A stretch of DNA of 64,000 nt from contig LR990043.1 in assembly GCA_905147135.1 (NCBI GenBank), positions 9,831,057 to 9,895,056 on the forward strand, given 5' to 3'. The number at the start of each line of letters is the position of its first letter. Position 1 is the stretch's first letter. This document shows, piece after piece, positions 49,701 through 51,349 of this stretch. The translations under genes and the position numbers were made by a program. The notes beneath the pieces were generated by a model. It had not been told where the DNA came from. It searched no databases and saw only the letters and a list, made by a program, of their open reading frames with translations. The stretch comes from Blastobasis lacticolella (Eukaryota; Arthropoda; Insecta; Lepidoptera; Blastobasidae).

Positions 49701-50072
49701 GGCTAACTATCGAAGTTCTCCATCTTCCAGGTTTGATTCATTATTTAGTTATGTGGGAAGCAGTCATCTATTCAGTAATATGTTCAGTACATAAACAGGC
49801 GTGCTACCACAGATAAGCTCCCTTGTCCTTATCCTCTCTAATCCAGTGAAACGGAACCTACTTATCTATAAACCAATTATACTAAGTAGACACATTTGGG
49901 AAATAAATTAATTACCTGTCTTCTCTGTAGAGTTTTCTTGAACATTATTAATATTGTTCAAATCAATGCCCAATTGCTGAAGCAGATCAGGAGACAGAAC
50001 AAATACTTCTGTGTTTGAATCTTTGTGAGGGAGTTTGCCACTTTCATGGTGTTTAAATTTTGGAGAATTCAT
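7593..50072 (-). CDS. GTF3C2: GTF3C2 homologue (TFIIIC110): 37-exon gene with expanded N-terminus
   Basis: Coding joins (minus strand, high to low): 50072-49916, 42515-40096, 39427-39332, 36136-36020, 35903-35784, 35704-35585, 33587-33459, 33366-33247, 32992-32873, 32719-32606, 32519-32418, 32235-32137, 30215-30159, 29780-29724, 29464-29375, 27705-27604, 27054-26953, 26776-26759, 26070-25966, 25524-25381, 25126-24914, 23843-23657, 23453-23344, 23262-23116, 22934-22744, 22630-22588, 17895-17697, 14563-14485, 14085-13916, 13141-12949, 12458-12216, 11882-11783, 11530-11374, 10876-10694, 9674-9517, 8445-8308, 7745-7593. All introns are GT-AG and all phases join, giving 2350 residues. The C-terminus (about 1827-2350) resembles the WD40-like half of TFIIIC110, which helps TFIIIC bind tRNA-type promoters for RNA polymerase III in the nucleus. 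Zinc fingers lie at about 1381-1790. The N-terminal 1380 residues are acidic, low-complexity and of unknown role. Known animal homologues are much shorter. The extension might in part be a fused neighbour gene, though splice phases favour one transcript. Confidence 0.82.
7837..8059. mobile_element. MITE family 1, copy 2 (intron 36)
   Basis: Terminal inverted repeats start TGCGCTTATTACACAT and end in the complement. The element is flanked by TTT on both sides (7834-7836, 8060-8062). It shares its core with the copy at 5250-5506 in inverted arrangement and lies wholly inside intron 36 of GTF3C2. Confidence 0.75.
8308..8445 (-). CDS. GTF3C2: GTF3C2 exon 36
   Basis: Acceptor CTCGTTACAG and donor GTAAGC bound 46 phase-0 codons, beginning VIGTLQMIPL with a basic SKKRKT patch that could be a nuclear localisation signal. 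It continues TYDEAIKKYGIEFKLDS. The junctions fit exons 35 and 37 without a frameshift. Confidence 0.75.
8565..8640 (-). repeat. SINE family 1 fragment
   Basis: The fragment carries the B-box complement (GGGAATCGAACCCGGGACC) and the adjoining body shared with copies at 9060-9305, 17985-18190 and 30818-31060. It lacks the A box. Confidence 0.6.
8855..9006. mobile_element. MITE family 2, copy 1 (near-perfect inverted repeat)
   Basis: Arms of about 50 bp starting CACATGTTATCGG are inverted at the other end. The centre holds the motif TATTTCGACGCAGTTGCATG followed by a GTCAC segment, shared with copies near 11959-12098 and 19492-19640. It has no coding capacity and lies in intron 35. Confidence 0.7.
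9060..9305 (-). repeat. tRNA-derived SINE, family 1
   Basis: On the minus strand the head contains an A box TGGTTCAGTGG and a B box GGTTCGATTCC, then a body ending near AGATGGCGCTGTGTGAATTT. The tRNA-like head lacks a paired acceptor stem, so it is a SINE and not a tRNA gene. It lies in intron 35. Confidence 0.75.
9517..9674 (-). CDS. GTF3C2: GTF3C2 exon 35 (GC-rich)
   Basis: Acceptor CCCCCAG and donor GTGAGT. It is entered in phase 1 and left in phase 0; 52 full codons include VPDELDASGVGRRWGLSRAL and a Cys pair CARCGAV. GC content is far above the flanking introns, as in the other 3' exons. Confidence 0.78.
10491..10690. repeat. 99-bp tandem duplication of an exon end and splice donor
   Basis: CTCACTGGT followed by the exon 34 end occurs at 10491, 10590 and 10689, a period of 99 bp. 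The two downstream units (in gene sense) each copy the last about 36 coding bases and the GTGAGT donor of exon 34, joined to a GGCGTGGTGTGC piece from earlier in the same exon. Reading through donor 1 meets a stop soon after, so the extra copies look non-coding. Confidence 0.8.
10694..10876 (-). CDS. GTF3C2: GTF3C2 exon 34 (Ala/Val-rich)
   Basis: Acceptor CCCCCCAG and donor GTGAGT, entered in phase 1 and left in phase 1. Sixty codons include LTTYPRATPSHPLGVVCSAS and an alanine-rich tract before RFVPLWPAVVLAREDVT. It corresponds to the WD40 part where TFIIIC110 proteins vary. Its 3' end is duplicated twice just downstream. Confidence 0.78.
11135..11225 (-). repeat. LINE 3'-tail fragment (jockey-like)
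   Basis: A T run followed by GCCTGCCTGATGGTAAGCAG is the complement of the 3' UTR seen at 56800-56880 and 60318-60420. Only the tail is left, in intron 33. Confidence 0.5.
11374..11530 (-). CDS. GTF3C2: GTF3C2 exon 33: WD40 blades
   Basis: Fifty-two codons plus one base. HQTVVVGYGDGTVAYYDLGT is a clear WD40 strand pair, followed by DSPLLRERSP and PFHDERPIRAAVL. The order matches TFIIIC110 proteins, where a GYxxGxVxxxxL segment precedes an SPL and an xHDxxVR segment. Acceptor TTGTTCCAG, donor GTAAGC. Confidence 0.85.
11783..11882 (-). CDS. GTF3C2: GTF3C2 exon 32
   Basis: Thirty-three full codons: EPEFYKMEPLVELRLWTSTE then RQIYQATSINWSP. The VxLxLW and INWSP segments are WD40-like. It is entered in phase 2 from exon 31 and left in phase 0. 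Donor GTAAGT. Confidence 0.82.
11959..12098. mobile_element. MITE family 2, copy 2 (intron 31)
   Basis: Ends GGGTATGTTTTGGATTTCCT and a complementary right end. The centre carries the shared CGATATTTCGACGCAGTTGT motif and a CATGGTCAC segment. Homology to the copy near 19492 extends beyond 12098 to about 12135 (TAATTACCGCGATAGTTT), so the true boundaries are uncertain. Confidence 0.65.
12216..12458 (-). CDS. GTF3C2: GTF3C2 exon 31: WD40 core with Gly/Asp/Pro-rich insert
   Basis: Eighty codons hold MHDCGVVWAMSWCPSGG, then a low-complexity stretch rich in G, A, D and T, then RLGLLAVASSNGSAYVFSVP. The Cys-Gly-x-x-W-x-x-x-W/F-CP-SG and RLGLLA blocks are the strongest match to TFIIIC110 in the whole gene. 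The insert sits where the human protein has a short loop. Acceptor ATTACAG, donor GTAAAT. Confidence 0.88.
12750..12838 (+). repeat. SINE family 2 tail fragment
   Basis: GACGGACCCCGGTCC followed by ACGCCAAGATGATGATGAT matches the 3' end of the SINE at 61780-62127 (complement). The GATGAT tail is kept; the tRNA-like head is absent. Confidence 0.5.
12949..13141 (-). CDS. GTF3C2: GTF3C2 exon 30: first WD40 blade
   Basis: Sixty-three full codons: WLIFGGACVQDVQWAPLGPA, then an AYLALLAHAG strand and SARAMLQIWDYDDFQ. The FGGxVQxxxWxP then LQIWD arrangement is that of the first blade of TFIIIC110. Phase 1 in, phase 2 out, donor GTGAGT. Confidence 0.85.
13916..14085 (-). CDS. GTF3C2: GTF3C2 exon 29
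   Basis: Fifty-six full codons including TDEVLFPDWHPRVASLSCER and DDDWQSVKRFHVKKIPA. It leads directly into the first WD40 blade. Acceptor TTTGCAG, donor GTATGT, phases 2 to 1. Confidence 0.8.
14485..14563 (-). CDS. GTF3C2: GTF3C2 exon 28
   Basis: A 79-nt exon of 25 full codons: SMNVRKNIPYQVKDPKRYLL then KSGEE. Acceptor TGTTCCAG, donor GTAAGT, phases 1 to 2. It links the acidic linker of exon 27 to the WD40 region. Confidence 0.75.
14651..17561. mobile_element. 2.9-kb DNA element with ~400-bp terminal inverted repeats (intron 27)
   Basis: The left arm (14651-15050) starts TAGGCCAGTCAAATCTTACA. The right arm (about 17160-17561) is its diverged complement, with shared inner marks such as GCTCCCGTCCGGAGCAA. 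TTA flanks both sides (14648-14650 and 17562-17564), a 3-bp target duplication. The interior has no intact transposase. It carries a degenerate retroelement-type fragment at 15300-15960. Superfamily unknown; a 3-bp TTA target would fit PIF/Harbinger but the arms are unusually long. Confidence 0.75.
15300..15960 (-). pseudogene. Degenerate repetitive ORF with GLARDDGKRPEGMT motif
   Basis: On the minus strand the frames show ARLLAAGECKSGL, SSKNIGTRLD, ANTSAGAPAKLEPGGLARDD and GKRPEGMT, then DILAQFHLPVTA, and in another frame GVETLEF and ELAKRLVDITKDP. This order is known from a widely dispersed insect repetitive protein family often associated with reverse-transcriptase-like sequences; I cannot name the family with certainty. 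Frameshifts and a deletion make it a pseudogene. It sits inside the long-TIR element. Confidence 0.55.
17582..17646. repeat. MITE family 1 fragment
   Basis: AATTCAGAAGCAAAAACCGT and GAGAGCAAAT followed by CATTTCTCATAAAATAA match the left arm of copies at 5250 and 35172. Ends are missing. Confidence 0.55.
17697..17895 (-). CDS. GTF3C2: GTF3C2 exon 27: zinc finger and acidic linker
   Basis: Sixty-six full codons. YKCQKCGFDAGGKRELETHQ followed by C is a CxxC-x12-H-x-C finger. A Ser/Asp/Glu-rich tract follows, then a basic DRKKRFKPC. Acidic low-complexity linkers are common in transcription factors; a specific role is not shown. Acceptor GTGTTTCAG, donor GTGAGT, leaving in phase 1. Confidence 0.8.
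17985..18190 (+). repeat. tRNA-derived SINE, family 1
   Basis: A-box-like CAGTTGGTTAACATG and B box GGTTCGATTCC are followed by the body shared with 9060-9305, ending near AGATGGCGCTGTGTAAATTT. It lies in intron 26. Confidence 0.7.
18925..19168. repeat. 43-bp tandem repeat, about six units
   Basis: The mark ATGTTGGTCGAGAATCAACG recurs at a 43-bp period (18968, 19011, 19054, 19097; diverged first and last units near 18925 and 19140). Central units are nearly identical, outer ones diverged, as expected for unequal exchange. Confidence 0.85.
19492..19640. mobile_element. MITE family 2, copy 3 (partial)
   Basis: AAGGGTATGTTCCGGGTTTC, the CGATATTTCGACACAGTTGC motif and a CATGGTCAC segment match the copy at 11959-12098 in sense and in its complement beyond 12098. 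Only one arm is evident. Confidence 0.6.
19895..20140 (+). pseudogene. Short RTE-like LINE C-terminal remnant
   Basis: One plus-strand frame reads RRMRWYGHVLCHPKDHYG, the conserved C-terminal block of RTE-type LINE proteins, followed by frameshifts. The open frame at 19824-20138 is a different frame of the same remnant and is not a gene. Confidence 0.5.
20163..20275. repeat. Palindromic TATCCGG cluster
   Basis: TATCCGGTATCCGGCCGGAT occurs near 20170 and again near 20201, followed by inverted GGCCGGATA and ACCGGATA units. The sequence is almost self-complementary over about 100 bp and non-coding. Confidence 0.75.
20863..21681. mobile_element. MITE-like element with ~40-bp terminal inverted repeats
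   Basis: The left end ATTAATGTCGCAGCCATCTG, then GTTAAATCAGCCATTTAAT, is repeated as a complement at 21640-21681. The interior is about 740 bp, AT-rich and non-coding, with further inverted segments (GGCTAGCC, TTGGCTTATTATAAGCCAGC). Confidence 0.65.
22588..22630 (-). CDS. GTF3C2: GTF3C2 exon 26 (43 nt)
   Basis: A short exon between TTTGTTTCAG and GTAAGT. It completes the split Lys codon of exon 25 and adds AIDVIAKVASGDAK, ending in phase 0. Confidence 0.7.
22744..22934 (-). CDS. GTF3C2: GTF3C2 exon 25: C2H2 zinc finger
   Basis: Sixty-three full codons. HCKICNKSYLYIYENSHMKG then H gives CxxC-x12-H-x3-H. A Lys/Glu-rich tail follows (KKELDIKTEEEDN, ALGRRKAAV), including a sequence resembling a SUMO site. 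Donor GTAAGT leaves phase 2. Confidence 0.8.
23116..23262 (-). CDS. GTF3C2: GTF3C2 exon 24: type II zinc finger, unit 3
   Basis: Forty-nine codons. VCKVCGISRASCLGFYAHIA followed by VC forms CxxCG-x12-H-x3-C, the same pattern as exons 20 and 22. Acceptor TTTTTTTCAG, donor GTAATT, phase 0 at both ends. Confidence 0.8.
23344..23453 (-). CDS. GTF3C2: GTF3C2 exon 23: type I zinc finger, unit 3
   Basis: SVICAICRKELPADRMVNHS followed by MNKHYNLAW gives a CxxC-x11-H-x4-H finger ending in Tyr-x-x-Ala-Trp, as in exons 19 and 21. Phase 1 in, phase 0 out; donor GTGAGT. Confidence 0.82.
23657..23843 (-). CDS. GTF3C2: GTF3C2 exon 22: type II zinc finger, unit 2
   Basis: DVNDDDMVYKHMHNLRKKL precedes FKCSRCGLQRNYAKTFLQHM then KVC, a CxxCG-x12-H-x3-C finger. 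An ISIKEEPG motif after it resembles a SUMO consensus. Sixty-two codons plus one base. Confidence 0.82.
23940..24345 (+). repeat. Jockey-like LINE 3' fragment (intron 21)
   Basis: Plus-strand remnants of RLWNELPGDVF and of the tail CCCCTGGTATTGTAAACGTC, then CCATAGGCTGCGG, match the element at 60318-61742. Frameshifted and 5' truncated. Confidence 0.65.
24346..24541 (+). repeat. Helitron-like non-autonomous fragment
   Basis: TACGCAACGGATTTTGATGC then GGTTTTTTT and a terminal GTACGAAGTCGCGCCGGGTC with CTAC/CTAG nearby resemble 3' ends of small lepidopteran Helitron-like elements. No replicase is present; assignment by likeness only. Confidence 0.35.
24914..25126 (-). CDS. GTF3C2: GTF3C2 exon 21: type I zinc finger, unit 2
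   Basis: Seventy-one codons. A Ser/Asp-rich start (SLSDNSGSDTDMVASTPSDQ) is followed by VKCGVCAETVESRNWLEHIG then NSHDYVAW, a CxxC-x11-H-x4-H finger with the terminal Trp of type I. Phase 0 at both ends. Confidence 0.85.
25381..25524 (-). CDS. GTF3C2: GTF3C2 exon 20: type II zinc finger, unit 1
   Basis: Forty-eight codons. LLCSFCGLKRKYGKSFMTHV then NSC is a CxxCG-x12-H-x3-C finger. Acceptor TTAATTTACAG, donor GTAAGC, phase 0. Confidence 0.85.
25620..25870. repeat. LINE 3'-UTR fragments (intron 19)
   Basis: A minus-strand RTE-like 3' UTR piece (about 25625-25735, GTACGACACCCATGAGTGTA) is followed by a plus-strand jockey-like tail (about 25785-25865, CGCCTGGTGTTGCTAATGCG). Neither has coding sequence. 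Confidence 0.5.
25966..26070 (-). CDS. GTF3C2: GTF3C2 exon 19: type I zinc finger, unit 1
   Basis: Thirty-five codons. VTCGVCSEEVENAKWIVHLS then KRHNYLAW gives CxxC-x11-H-x4-H with the terminal Trp. It opens the series of three paired zinc-finger modules. Acceptor GGTTCTAG, donor GTGAGC, phase 0. Confidence 0.82.
26368..26521. repeat. Imperfect ~80-bp tandem duplication (intron 18)
   Basis: TCTCGATTGAATTGTAATTG near 26370 recurs near 26451 as TCTCGATTGAATTGTAATTA, each followed by a similar CGCA...CAGTTTG...GTATTCTG segment. Confidence 0.65.
26759..26776 (-). CDS. GTF3C2: GTF3C2 exon 18 (18-nt microexon)
   Basis: TTTTATTTTCAG and GTAAGATC bound 18 nt coding SHDKKK, phase 0. It could be skipped without breaking the frame. 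It is supported only by good splice signals and by placing a basic patch before the first finger. Confidence 0.5.
26953..27054 (-). CDS. GTF3C2: GTF3C2 exon 17
   Basis: Thirty-four codons: KSNNIAEDNVAVVEEKSDDE then DENVSLVELKKRRE. KSNNIAED and ENVSLVELKK echo the repeat-array exons upstream (KSG..DNIAEDD, KNMSLLVEMPKK), and the TTTTGTTGCAG acceptor matches too, so it may be a founder or outlying member of that family. Confidence 0.75.
27140..27430 (-). repeat. tRNA-derived SINE, family 2
   Basis: The minus-strand head has A box TGGCCGAGTAG and B box GGTTCGAATCC. The body shares TGGATCATGGTTACATATTC-type sequence with the copy at 61770-62127. It lies in intron 16. Confidence 0.75.
27604..27705 (-). 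CDS. GTF3C2: GTF3C2 exon 16 (duplicate of exon 15)
   Basis: Thirty-four codons starting NSDADNVGSVTLFDGNTDLK and ending PVIRRT. It aligns with exon 15 (NFDAD, GNxD, SSVxPV). Both have TTTATTGCAG-like acceptors and end at ACG|GTAAA. Confidence 0.78.
27774..29044 (+). mobile_element. RTE-like LINE, 5' truncated, with 14-bp target duplication
   Basis: The element lies in intron 15, opposite in strand to the host gene. ATGATTACATCGAT occurs on both sides (27760-27773 and 29045-29058), a clear target-site duplication. It ends near a GATGAT tail, typical for RTE clade elements. RT coding is at 27970-28866, with the C-terminal region frameshifted after that (EWRPRTGRRSVGRPPTRWTD). Confidence 0.85.
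28009..28866 (+). pseudogene. RTE-type reverse transcriptase, truncated
   Basis: A 285-residue frame. KAFDSIETW lies just upstream; the frame holds RGIRQGDVIS (about 43-52), LRFADDIVVM (catalytic FADD 86-89), KTKIM, and the C-terminal GTETWPLT and AMERAMLGVSLHDR blocks of RTE-clade proteins. The frame ends early, by a frameshift relative to the block downstream, and the endonuclease is missing. No host function is implied. Confidence 0.8.
29100..29210 (+). repeat. Jockey-like LINE 3'-tail fragment
   Basis: CCCCTGGTGTTGCGATTATC then ACTTACCATCAGGTGGCCCG and a short A run match the tail at 56790-56880. No coding part is left. Confidence 0.55.
29375..29464 (-). CDS. GTF3C2: GTF3C2 exon 15
   Basis: Thirty codons: NFDADASVVLTEGNIDQKDI then SSVEPVKYQT. 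Acceptor TTTATTGCAG, donor GTAAAA, phase 0. Paralogous to exon 16. Confidence 0.78.
29724..29780 (-). CDS. GTF3C2: GTF3C2 exon 14
   Basis: Nineteen codons, IRRKSKASAPKKDELESKT, phase 0, between TTTCATTTTAG and GTAAGA. Basic then acidic; similar in size and make-up to exon 13. Confidence 0.7.
30159..30215 (-). CDS. GTF3C2: GTF3C2 exon 13
   Basis: Nineteen codons, KRRRTSARASNEDEPELKK, phase 0, between TAAATATTCAG and GTAAGA. KRRR may act as a nuclear localisation signal. Likely a duplicate of the exon 14 type. Confidence 0.7.
30818..31060 (+). repeat. tRNA-derived SINE, family 1
   Basis: A box AGTTCAGTGGTTAACATG and B box GGTTCGTTTCC (one change from consensus), then the shared body with TAACGGGTCTGGGTGTTCTA, ending at AGATGGCGCTGTGTGAATTT. 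Confidence 0.7.
31125..31370 (+). repeat. RTE-like LINE 3'-UTR fragment
   Basis: ACTCGTGGGTGTCGTACAAG, then GCGATCTCCAACCCGCCTGC and a GTGATGATGA end. The same sequence is found as a complement at 51350-51470. Confidence 0.55.
32137..32235 (-). CDS. GTF3C2: GTF3C2 exon 12: A-type repeat exon (shortened)
   Basis: Thirty-three codons, KSGVRHKHNISKDDPSTPKI then a QLNEGDKNPKKAK end that lacks the MSLLVEM block. Acceptor TTTTGTTACAG and donor GTAAATAAT are shared with the other A exons. Phase 0. Confidence 0.82.
32418..32519 (-). CDS. GTF3C2: GTF3C2 exon 11: A-type repeat exon
   Basis: Thirty-four codons: KSDVRHKDNISEDDPSTPEE then KNMSLLVEMPKKAK. A small in-frame deletion removes the residues between PSTP and KNMS found in other A exons. 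Phase 0. Confidence 0.85.
32606..32719 (-). CDS. GTF3C2: GTF3C2 exon 10: B-type repeat exon
   Basis: Thirty-eight codons: KSYGKQKENTSSEDIVHEKP then STSRLQNTSHLDDKVLRR. The MSLxPKVPK block of exons 5 and 7 is altered. Acceptor TTTGTTGCAG, donor GTAAATATT. Confidence 0.82.
32873..32992 (-). CDS. GTF3C2: GTF3C2 exon 9: A-type repeat exon
   Basis: Forty codons: KSGTRHKDNIAEDDPSTAGI then QLNEKDKNMSLLVEMPKKVK. Full-length A type, phase 0. Confidence 0.86.
33070..33145 (-). pseudogene. GTF3C2: Decayed B-type exon between exons 8 and 9
   Basis: The minus strand reads AAATCGGATGAAAAACTATC then a TACATCTAGAGTACAAAGAA segment, aligning with B exons (KSD, STSRVQR, KNISLS). The AG acceptor is gone (the site reads TTAAGGCAA) and an internal block is deleted. 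It sits where a B exon is expected in the A-B order. Confidence 0.7.
33247..33366 (-). CDS. GTF3C2: GTF3C2 exon 8: A-type repeat exon
   Basis: Forty codons: KSGVRHKYNISEYDPSTPWK then QINQEDKNLSLLVELPKEAK. Phase 0, acceptor ATTTGTTACAG, donor GTAAATTAT. Confidence 0.85.
33459..33587 (-). CDS. GTF3C2: GTF3C2 exon 7: B-type repeat exon
   Basis: Forty-three codons: KSDVKQKENASSEDIILDEQ then PTSKVERVRKNNNMSLLPKV and PKR. Phase 0, acceptor TTTTGTTGCAG, donor GTAAATATT. Confidence 0.85.
34245..34735. repeat. Interspersed repeat rich in TACGCGTACTT motifs (intron 6)
   Basis: GTAAGTACGCGTACTT-type inverted segments near both ends and a CGCAACAAAAAACCATAAAG block recur as complements at 52885-53060 and 60190-60310. 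Non-coding; probably a MITE-like family, ends not defined. Confidence 0.5.
35172..35316. mobile_element. MITE family 1, copy 3 (truncated)
   Basis: The left end TGCGCTTATTACACATGCC is preceded by TAA. Homology to 5250-5506 is lost after about 35316, so the right terminus is missing. It lies in intron 6 between array exons 6 and 7. Confidence 0.65.
35585..35704 (-). CDS. GTF3C2: GTF3C2 exon 6: A-type repeat exon
   Basis: Forty codons: KSGVTHIDNIFEDNSSTPGI then QINQEDKNMSLVVEMPKEAK. Phase 0. Closest to exon 4 (both have VTHxDNIFEDNSSTP), which points to a recent A-B pair duplication. Confidence 0.86.
35784..35903 (-). CDS. GTF3C2: GTF3C2 exon 5: B-type repeat exon
   Basis: Forty codons: NLDKQQKENSSSEDEKPFIS then RVQKLRENKNMSLSPKVPKR. 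Phase 0, acceptor TTTTGTTCCAG, donor GTAAATATT. Confidence 0.85.
36020..36136 (-). CDS. GTF3C2: GTF3C2 exon 4: A-type repeat exon (first of the array)
   Basis: Thirty-nine codons: KRVTHKDNIFEDNSSTPEIK then INQENKNMSLLVEMKKEAK. Phase 0, acceptor AATTTGTTGCAG, donor GTAAATAAT. Confidence 0.85.
36541..37105 (+). pseudogene. ORF1 remnant of the intron 3 LINE
   Basis: Two overlapping plus-strand frames. The second includes VVMRRYVHGCYFGTDTTPEN and KYTVEEIKAKDDD, which resembles the ORF1 C-terminal region of lepidopteran LINEs; PYDIVLNP just downstream is a continuation in another frame. Broken by frameshifts. Confidence 0.5.
37110..37775 (+). pseudogene. LINE endonuclease domain, truncated
   Basis: 221 residues. 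YHQNVRSLAGKTS (catalytic N), ICLTEHWL (catalytic E), GGCGIFVNKNI, LILICTYNPN and IVITGDFDVD (the usual GDFN has Asn replaced by Asp) are the apurinic-type endonuclease blocks. The C-terminal SDH block is missing at the premature stop. Confidence 0.75.
39332..39427 (-). CDS. GTF3C2: GTF3C2 exon 3
   Basis: Thirty-two codons: NAACTETTQSKPTDNTLQNK then IDHSFEIKTDAK. Acceptor TTTTTTTCAG, donor GTAATA, phase 0. It is not clearly of the A or B type, though it shares the AK|GTAA end. Confidence 0.75.
40096..42515 (-). CDS. GTF3C2: GTF3C2 exon 2: 2.4-kb exon of low complexity
   Basis: One open frame of 806 full codons. Acceptor TATCGACAG joins the split Asp codon of exon 1; donor CGAA|GTAAGC ends in phase 0. 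The product is rich in Asn, Ser, Ile, Lys, Glu and Thr, with no predicted membrane segment and no domain I recognise. A basic segment VVKKRKSLANLI and YNRKRKVIIPN may be nuclear localisation signals. A more ordered, Cys-containing part EEYCLCDDFGRLSFYDEICD then YEHVHFCTHK lies near its end. The reading frame continues past the donor for 30 bases, which a gene finder could mistake for a single-exon gene. Confidence 0.82.
43022..44476. mobile_element. Mariner/Tc1-like element with ~530-bp inverted arms
   Basis: TACAGGGTGTCCCAGTAGTG starts the left arm and is repeated as a complement at the right end. Arms (43022-43554 and 43945-44476) are nearly identical. TA flanks both sides (43020-43021, 44477-44478). 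Between the arms the minus strand keeps a transposase C-terminus. The element looks non-autonomous: a fold-back derivative made by duplicating one end. Confidence 0.82.
43730..43944 (-). pseudogene. Transposase C-terminal remnant (DDE_3 / mariner-Tc1 type)
   Basis: The minus strand reads LDFFYWGCLKDKVYCKPIRS then EDELRQRVFGAARTISDISL and ends near FEHLL-stop. LDFFxWGxLKxxVY just after the last catalytic Asp is the hallmark of DDE_3 transposases of insect mariner/Tc1 relatives. The catalytic core upstream is lost. Confidence 0.75.
44750..44880 (-). repeat. Jockey-like LINE fragment
   Basis: TTCCATTCCTTAGCCGTATG then GGTTGAACCAAAGCGGCTTG matches the end of the RT frame at 1770-1860. Too short and mutated for coding use. 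Confidence 0.6.
44990..45342 (-). pseudogene. RTE-like LINE C-terminal remnant
   Basis: The minus frame includes KIKEARLRWYGHVLRKPQGY, VGNRCLNLPVSGKRSRGRPK and KRWIDIAESNVRANG, the conserved tail of RTE-clade proteins. The RT core is absent. Confidence 0.7.
45670..46640. repeat. Degenerate satellite-like repeats with GAGCTCGCTNCGCTCGCT motif
   Basis: The motif or close variants occur near 45682, 45815, 45998, 46225, 46372 and 46578, spaced 130-230 bp, with TTTTAAGACCCAAAATGTCA-like sequence between. Spacing is irregular and the units are diverged, so this is an old tandem array or repeated insertion. Confidence 0.7.
46640..47200. other. AT-rich intronic DNA, nothing seen
   Basis: I see no reading frame, repeat boundary or RNA gene in this part of intron 1. 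Confidence 0.4.
47205..47492 (+). mobile_element. Helitron-like non-autonomous element (3' end)
   Basis: The 3' end TTCCGCGTGGACGAAGTCGC then GGGTAAAAGCTAG shows a CG-rich hairpin followed by CTAG, as in small lepidopteran Helitron-like elements. The 5' end is not defined and no Rep/helicase is present. Confidence 0.45.
48515..48790 (+). pseudogene. RTE-like LINE C-terminal remnant, plus strand
   Basis: IADKIEKARFRWFSHVLRNP then SPVSGKRFRDDLRHVMD matches the tail of the remnant at 44990-45342. A GGACCCTGGCAGAAGCCGGG segment and a GATGATGA end follow. Frameshifted. Confidence 0.65.
49585..49690 (-). repeat. LINE 3'-tail fragment
   Basis: A T run then GGGCCACCTGATAGTAACTG and CACCCATCCACCTGACACC is the complement of a jockey-like 3' UTR. 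Only the tail remains. Confidence 0.4.
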
Positions 50073-50132
50073 TTTATTGCATAATGATGCAATAAAATGC
50101 TAATGAGCAGGATTGCGATTTTCAGAATGCCA
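49916..50132 (-). CDS. GTF3C2: GTF3C2 exon 1 with start codon
   Basis: The ATG is at 50070-50072 and 52 full codons follow (MNSPKFKHHESGKLPHKDSN then TEVFVLSPDLLQQLGIDLNN). Donor ACAG|GTAATT at 49915 leaves phase 1. Bases 50073-50132 are 5' UTR after a TTATTTCAG acceptor. This ATG is the first in the exon: the bases upstream (GCATCATTATGCAATAAA) contain an ATG only out of frame and followed by a quick stop. Confidence 0.78.
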
Positions 50133-50349
50133 CTGAAATAAGGTAGTAATATACTTCGTTAATTAATTTAAAGTAATAGTTAATAGCTAGCTGTGCATAT
50201 ATAAATTATTTAAAAAGTTGATTTTTCTCTTCACTAACAAGTCTTACAAAACATTTACATAGAAGTTTTGATACCAAAGTTTTCATGATTTTGTACACAC
50301 TTTTAGATCTAAAAAAATTAACGACAAATTAATAATAAAAAAAAATTAC

Positions 50350-50420
50350 ACCGGGTCAGGATCGAACCATGACCACCCGAAACTAAACTGCACGTGGGTG
50401 CAGATTCATCCCGACTATTG
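50350..50420 (-). repeat. tRNA-like fragment, probably SINE head
   Basis: The minus strand has a B-box-like GGTTCGATCCTGACCCGG followed by an A/T run. No cloverleaf can be drawn and no proper A box is present. Confidence 0.3.
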
Positions 50421-50544
50421 ACAAGATTTCGGTCTCATACATAAATATGATACTGTTGAAGAACGAATAAATTTAGTATAAAAAATTTAACTCTATAAGA
50501 AACCCCACGGGAAGCAGTATTTATATAATTAGGTAAGTACTTAC

Positions 50545-50710
50545 TTTTCTAATGAAACAAAACAAGCTCGAAAACAGCACACACAAAATCAACAAAATGT
50601 CTTCATTGTAGATACCACAAAAAAATTAATTATTACACTTTGGTAATAGTCTATACTGCTAAAATCACACGAAAATTGCAACGCAATTGGGCGAGAGTAC
50701 AAGCAACCAA
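50545..50710 (-). promoter_or_regulatory. GTF3C2: Probable GTF3C2 first (5' UTR) exon
   Basis: A donor GTAAGTACTTACC follows ATTAGAAAA at 50545, and exon 1 has its own acceptor, so at least one upstream non-coding exon is expected. The upstream limit is arbitrary; no clear TATA or initiator is seen. The donor lies in a palindrome (GTAAGTACTTAC). Confidence 0.45.
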
Positions 50711-51349
50711 CACACCCGTTTTTTCGTGACATAAATAATTATTCCACCACATATTTTTAGGTTAACTTTTTCTTTTTTAAAGTGAACGTCAGTGATATTA
50801 GTTGAGCGAAGGGATCAAATCATGGCAGCCAAGCCAAGCCATAATAATAGGTTGGTTGGCCTAAACTTAAGCTGCGATTACACACGCCCTAATTTAGGCT
50901 CCTATATAAAGGACCTCCACATGTTAGCCATAGAGAAAAAATGTTATCTACAAAGGCAGAGAGTACATACCGAGACAAAATTATAGATACACATATCTAT
51001 AACACACACATTTTACTACGAATTTCTATTCCGTAATGAACACAAACAAATCTGACTGGTATATTGTCTGGGATTTGTATTGTCATTATAATAAAAGTGC
51101 AATGTAAGTGCCGACCTAATCGTTATCGCCGTCGTCGTCAGCCTATATACTTCTAAGCTCCTGAAGTTCGCGCAGTTCGGATCGCTGTAAAAGTGTAAAC
51201 ACTTAACTAAGATACCCGCGGGAACATAACTCGTGATAACGCGGGAGATAATATTATGGTAATCAGTGATAGTGAAATAATTCTTTGAATGGGTCCAGTA
51301 GTTTTTGAGTTTATTCATTACAAACAAAAATATAAGTCTTTTCTGTTTA
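50711..51349. other. Upstream flank of GTF3C2, no gene seen
   Basis: Short open frames here lack family likeness. The promoter of GTF3C2 is presumably at its left edge. Confidence 0.35.

Larger units (their letters stand above)
42516..49915. other. GTF3C2: Intron 1 of GTF3C2 (7.4 kb)
   Basis: Donor GTAATT at 49915, acceptor at 42516. It contains RTE and jockey fragments, a long-inverted-repeat element, GAGCTCGCT repeats, and a Helitron-like end. No further exon is evident. 42520-42900 and 49260-49580 show nothing notable. Confidence 0.7.

Noticed and set aside
50792..50986. Plus-strand frame of 64 residues upstream of GTF3C2
   Set aside because: No domain, no splice context, and length expected by chance.
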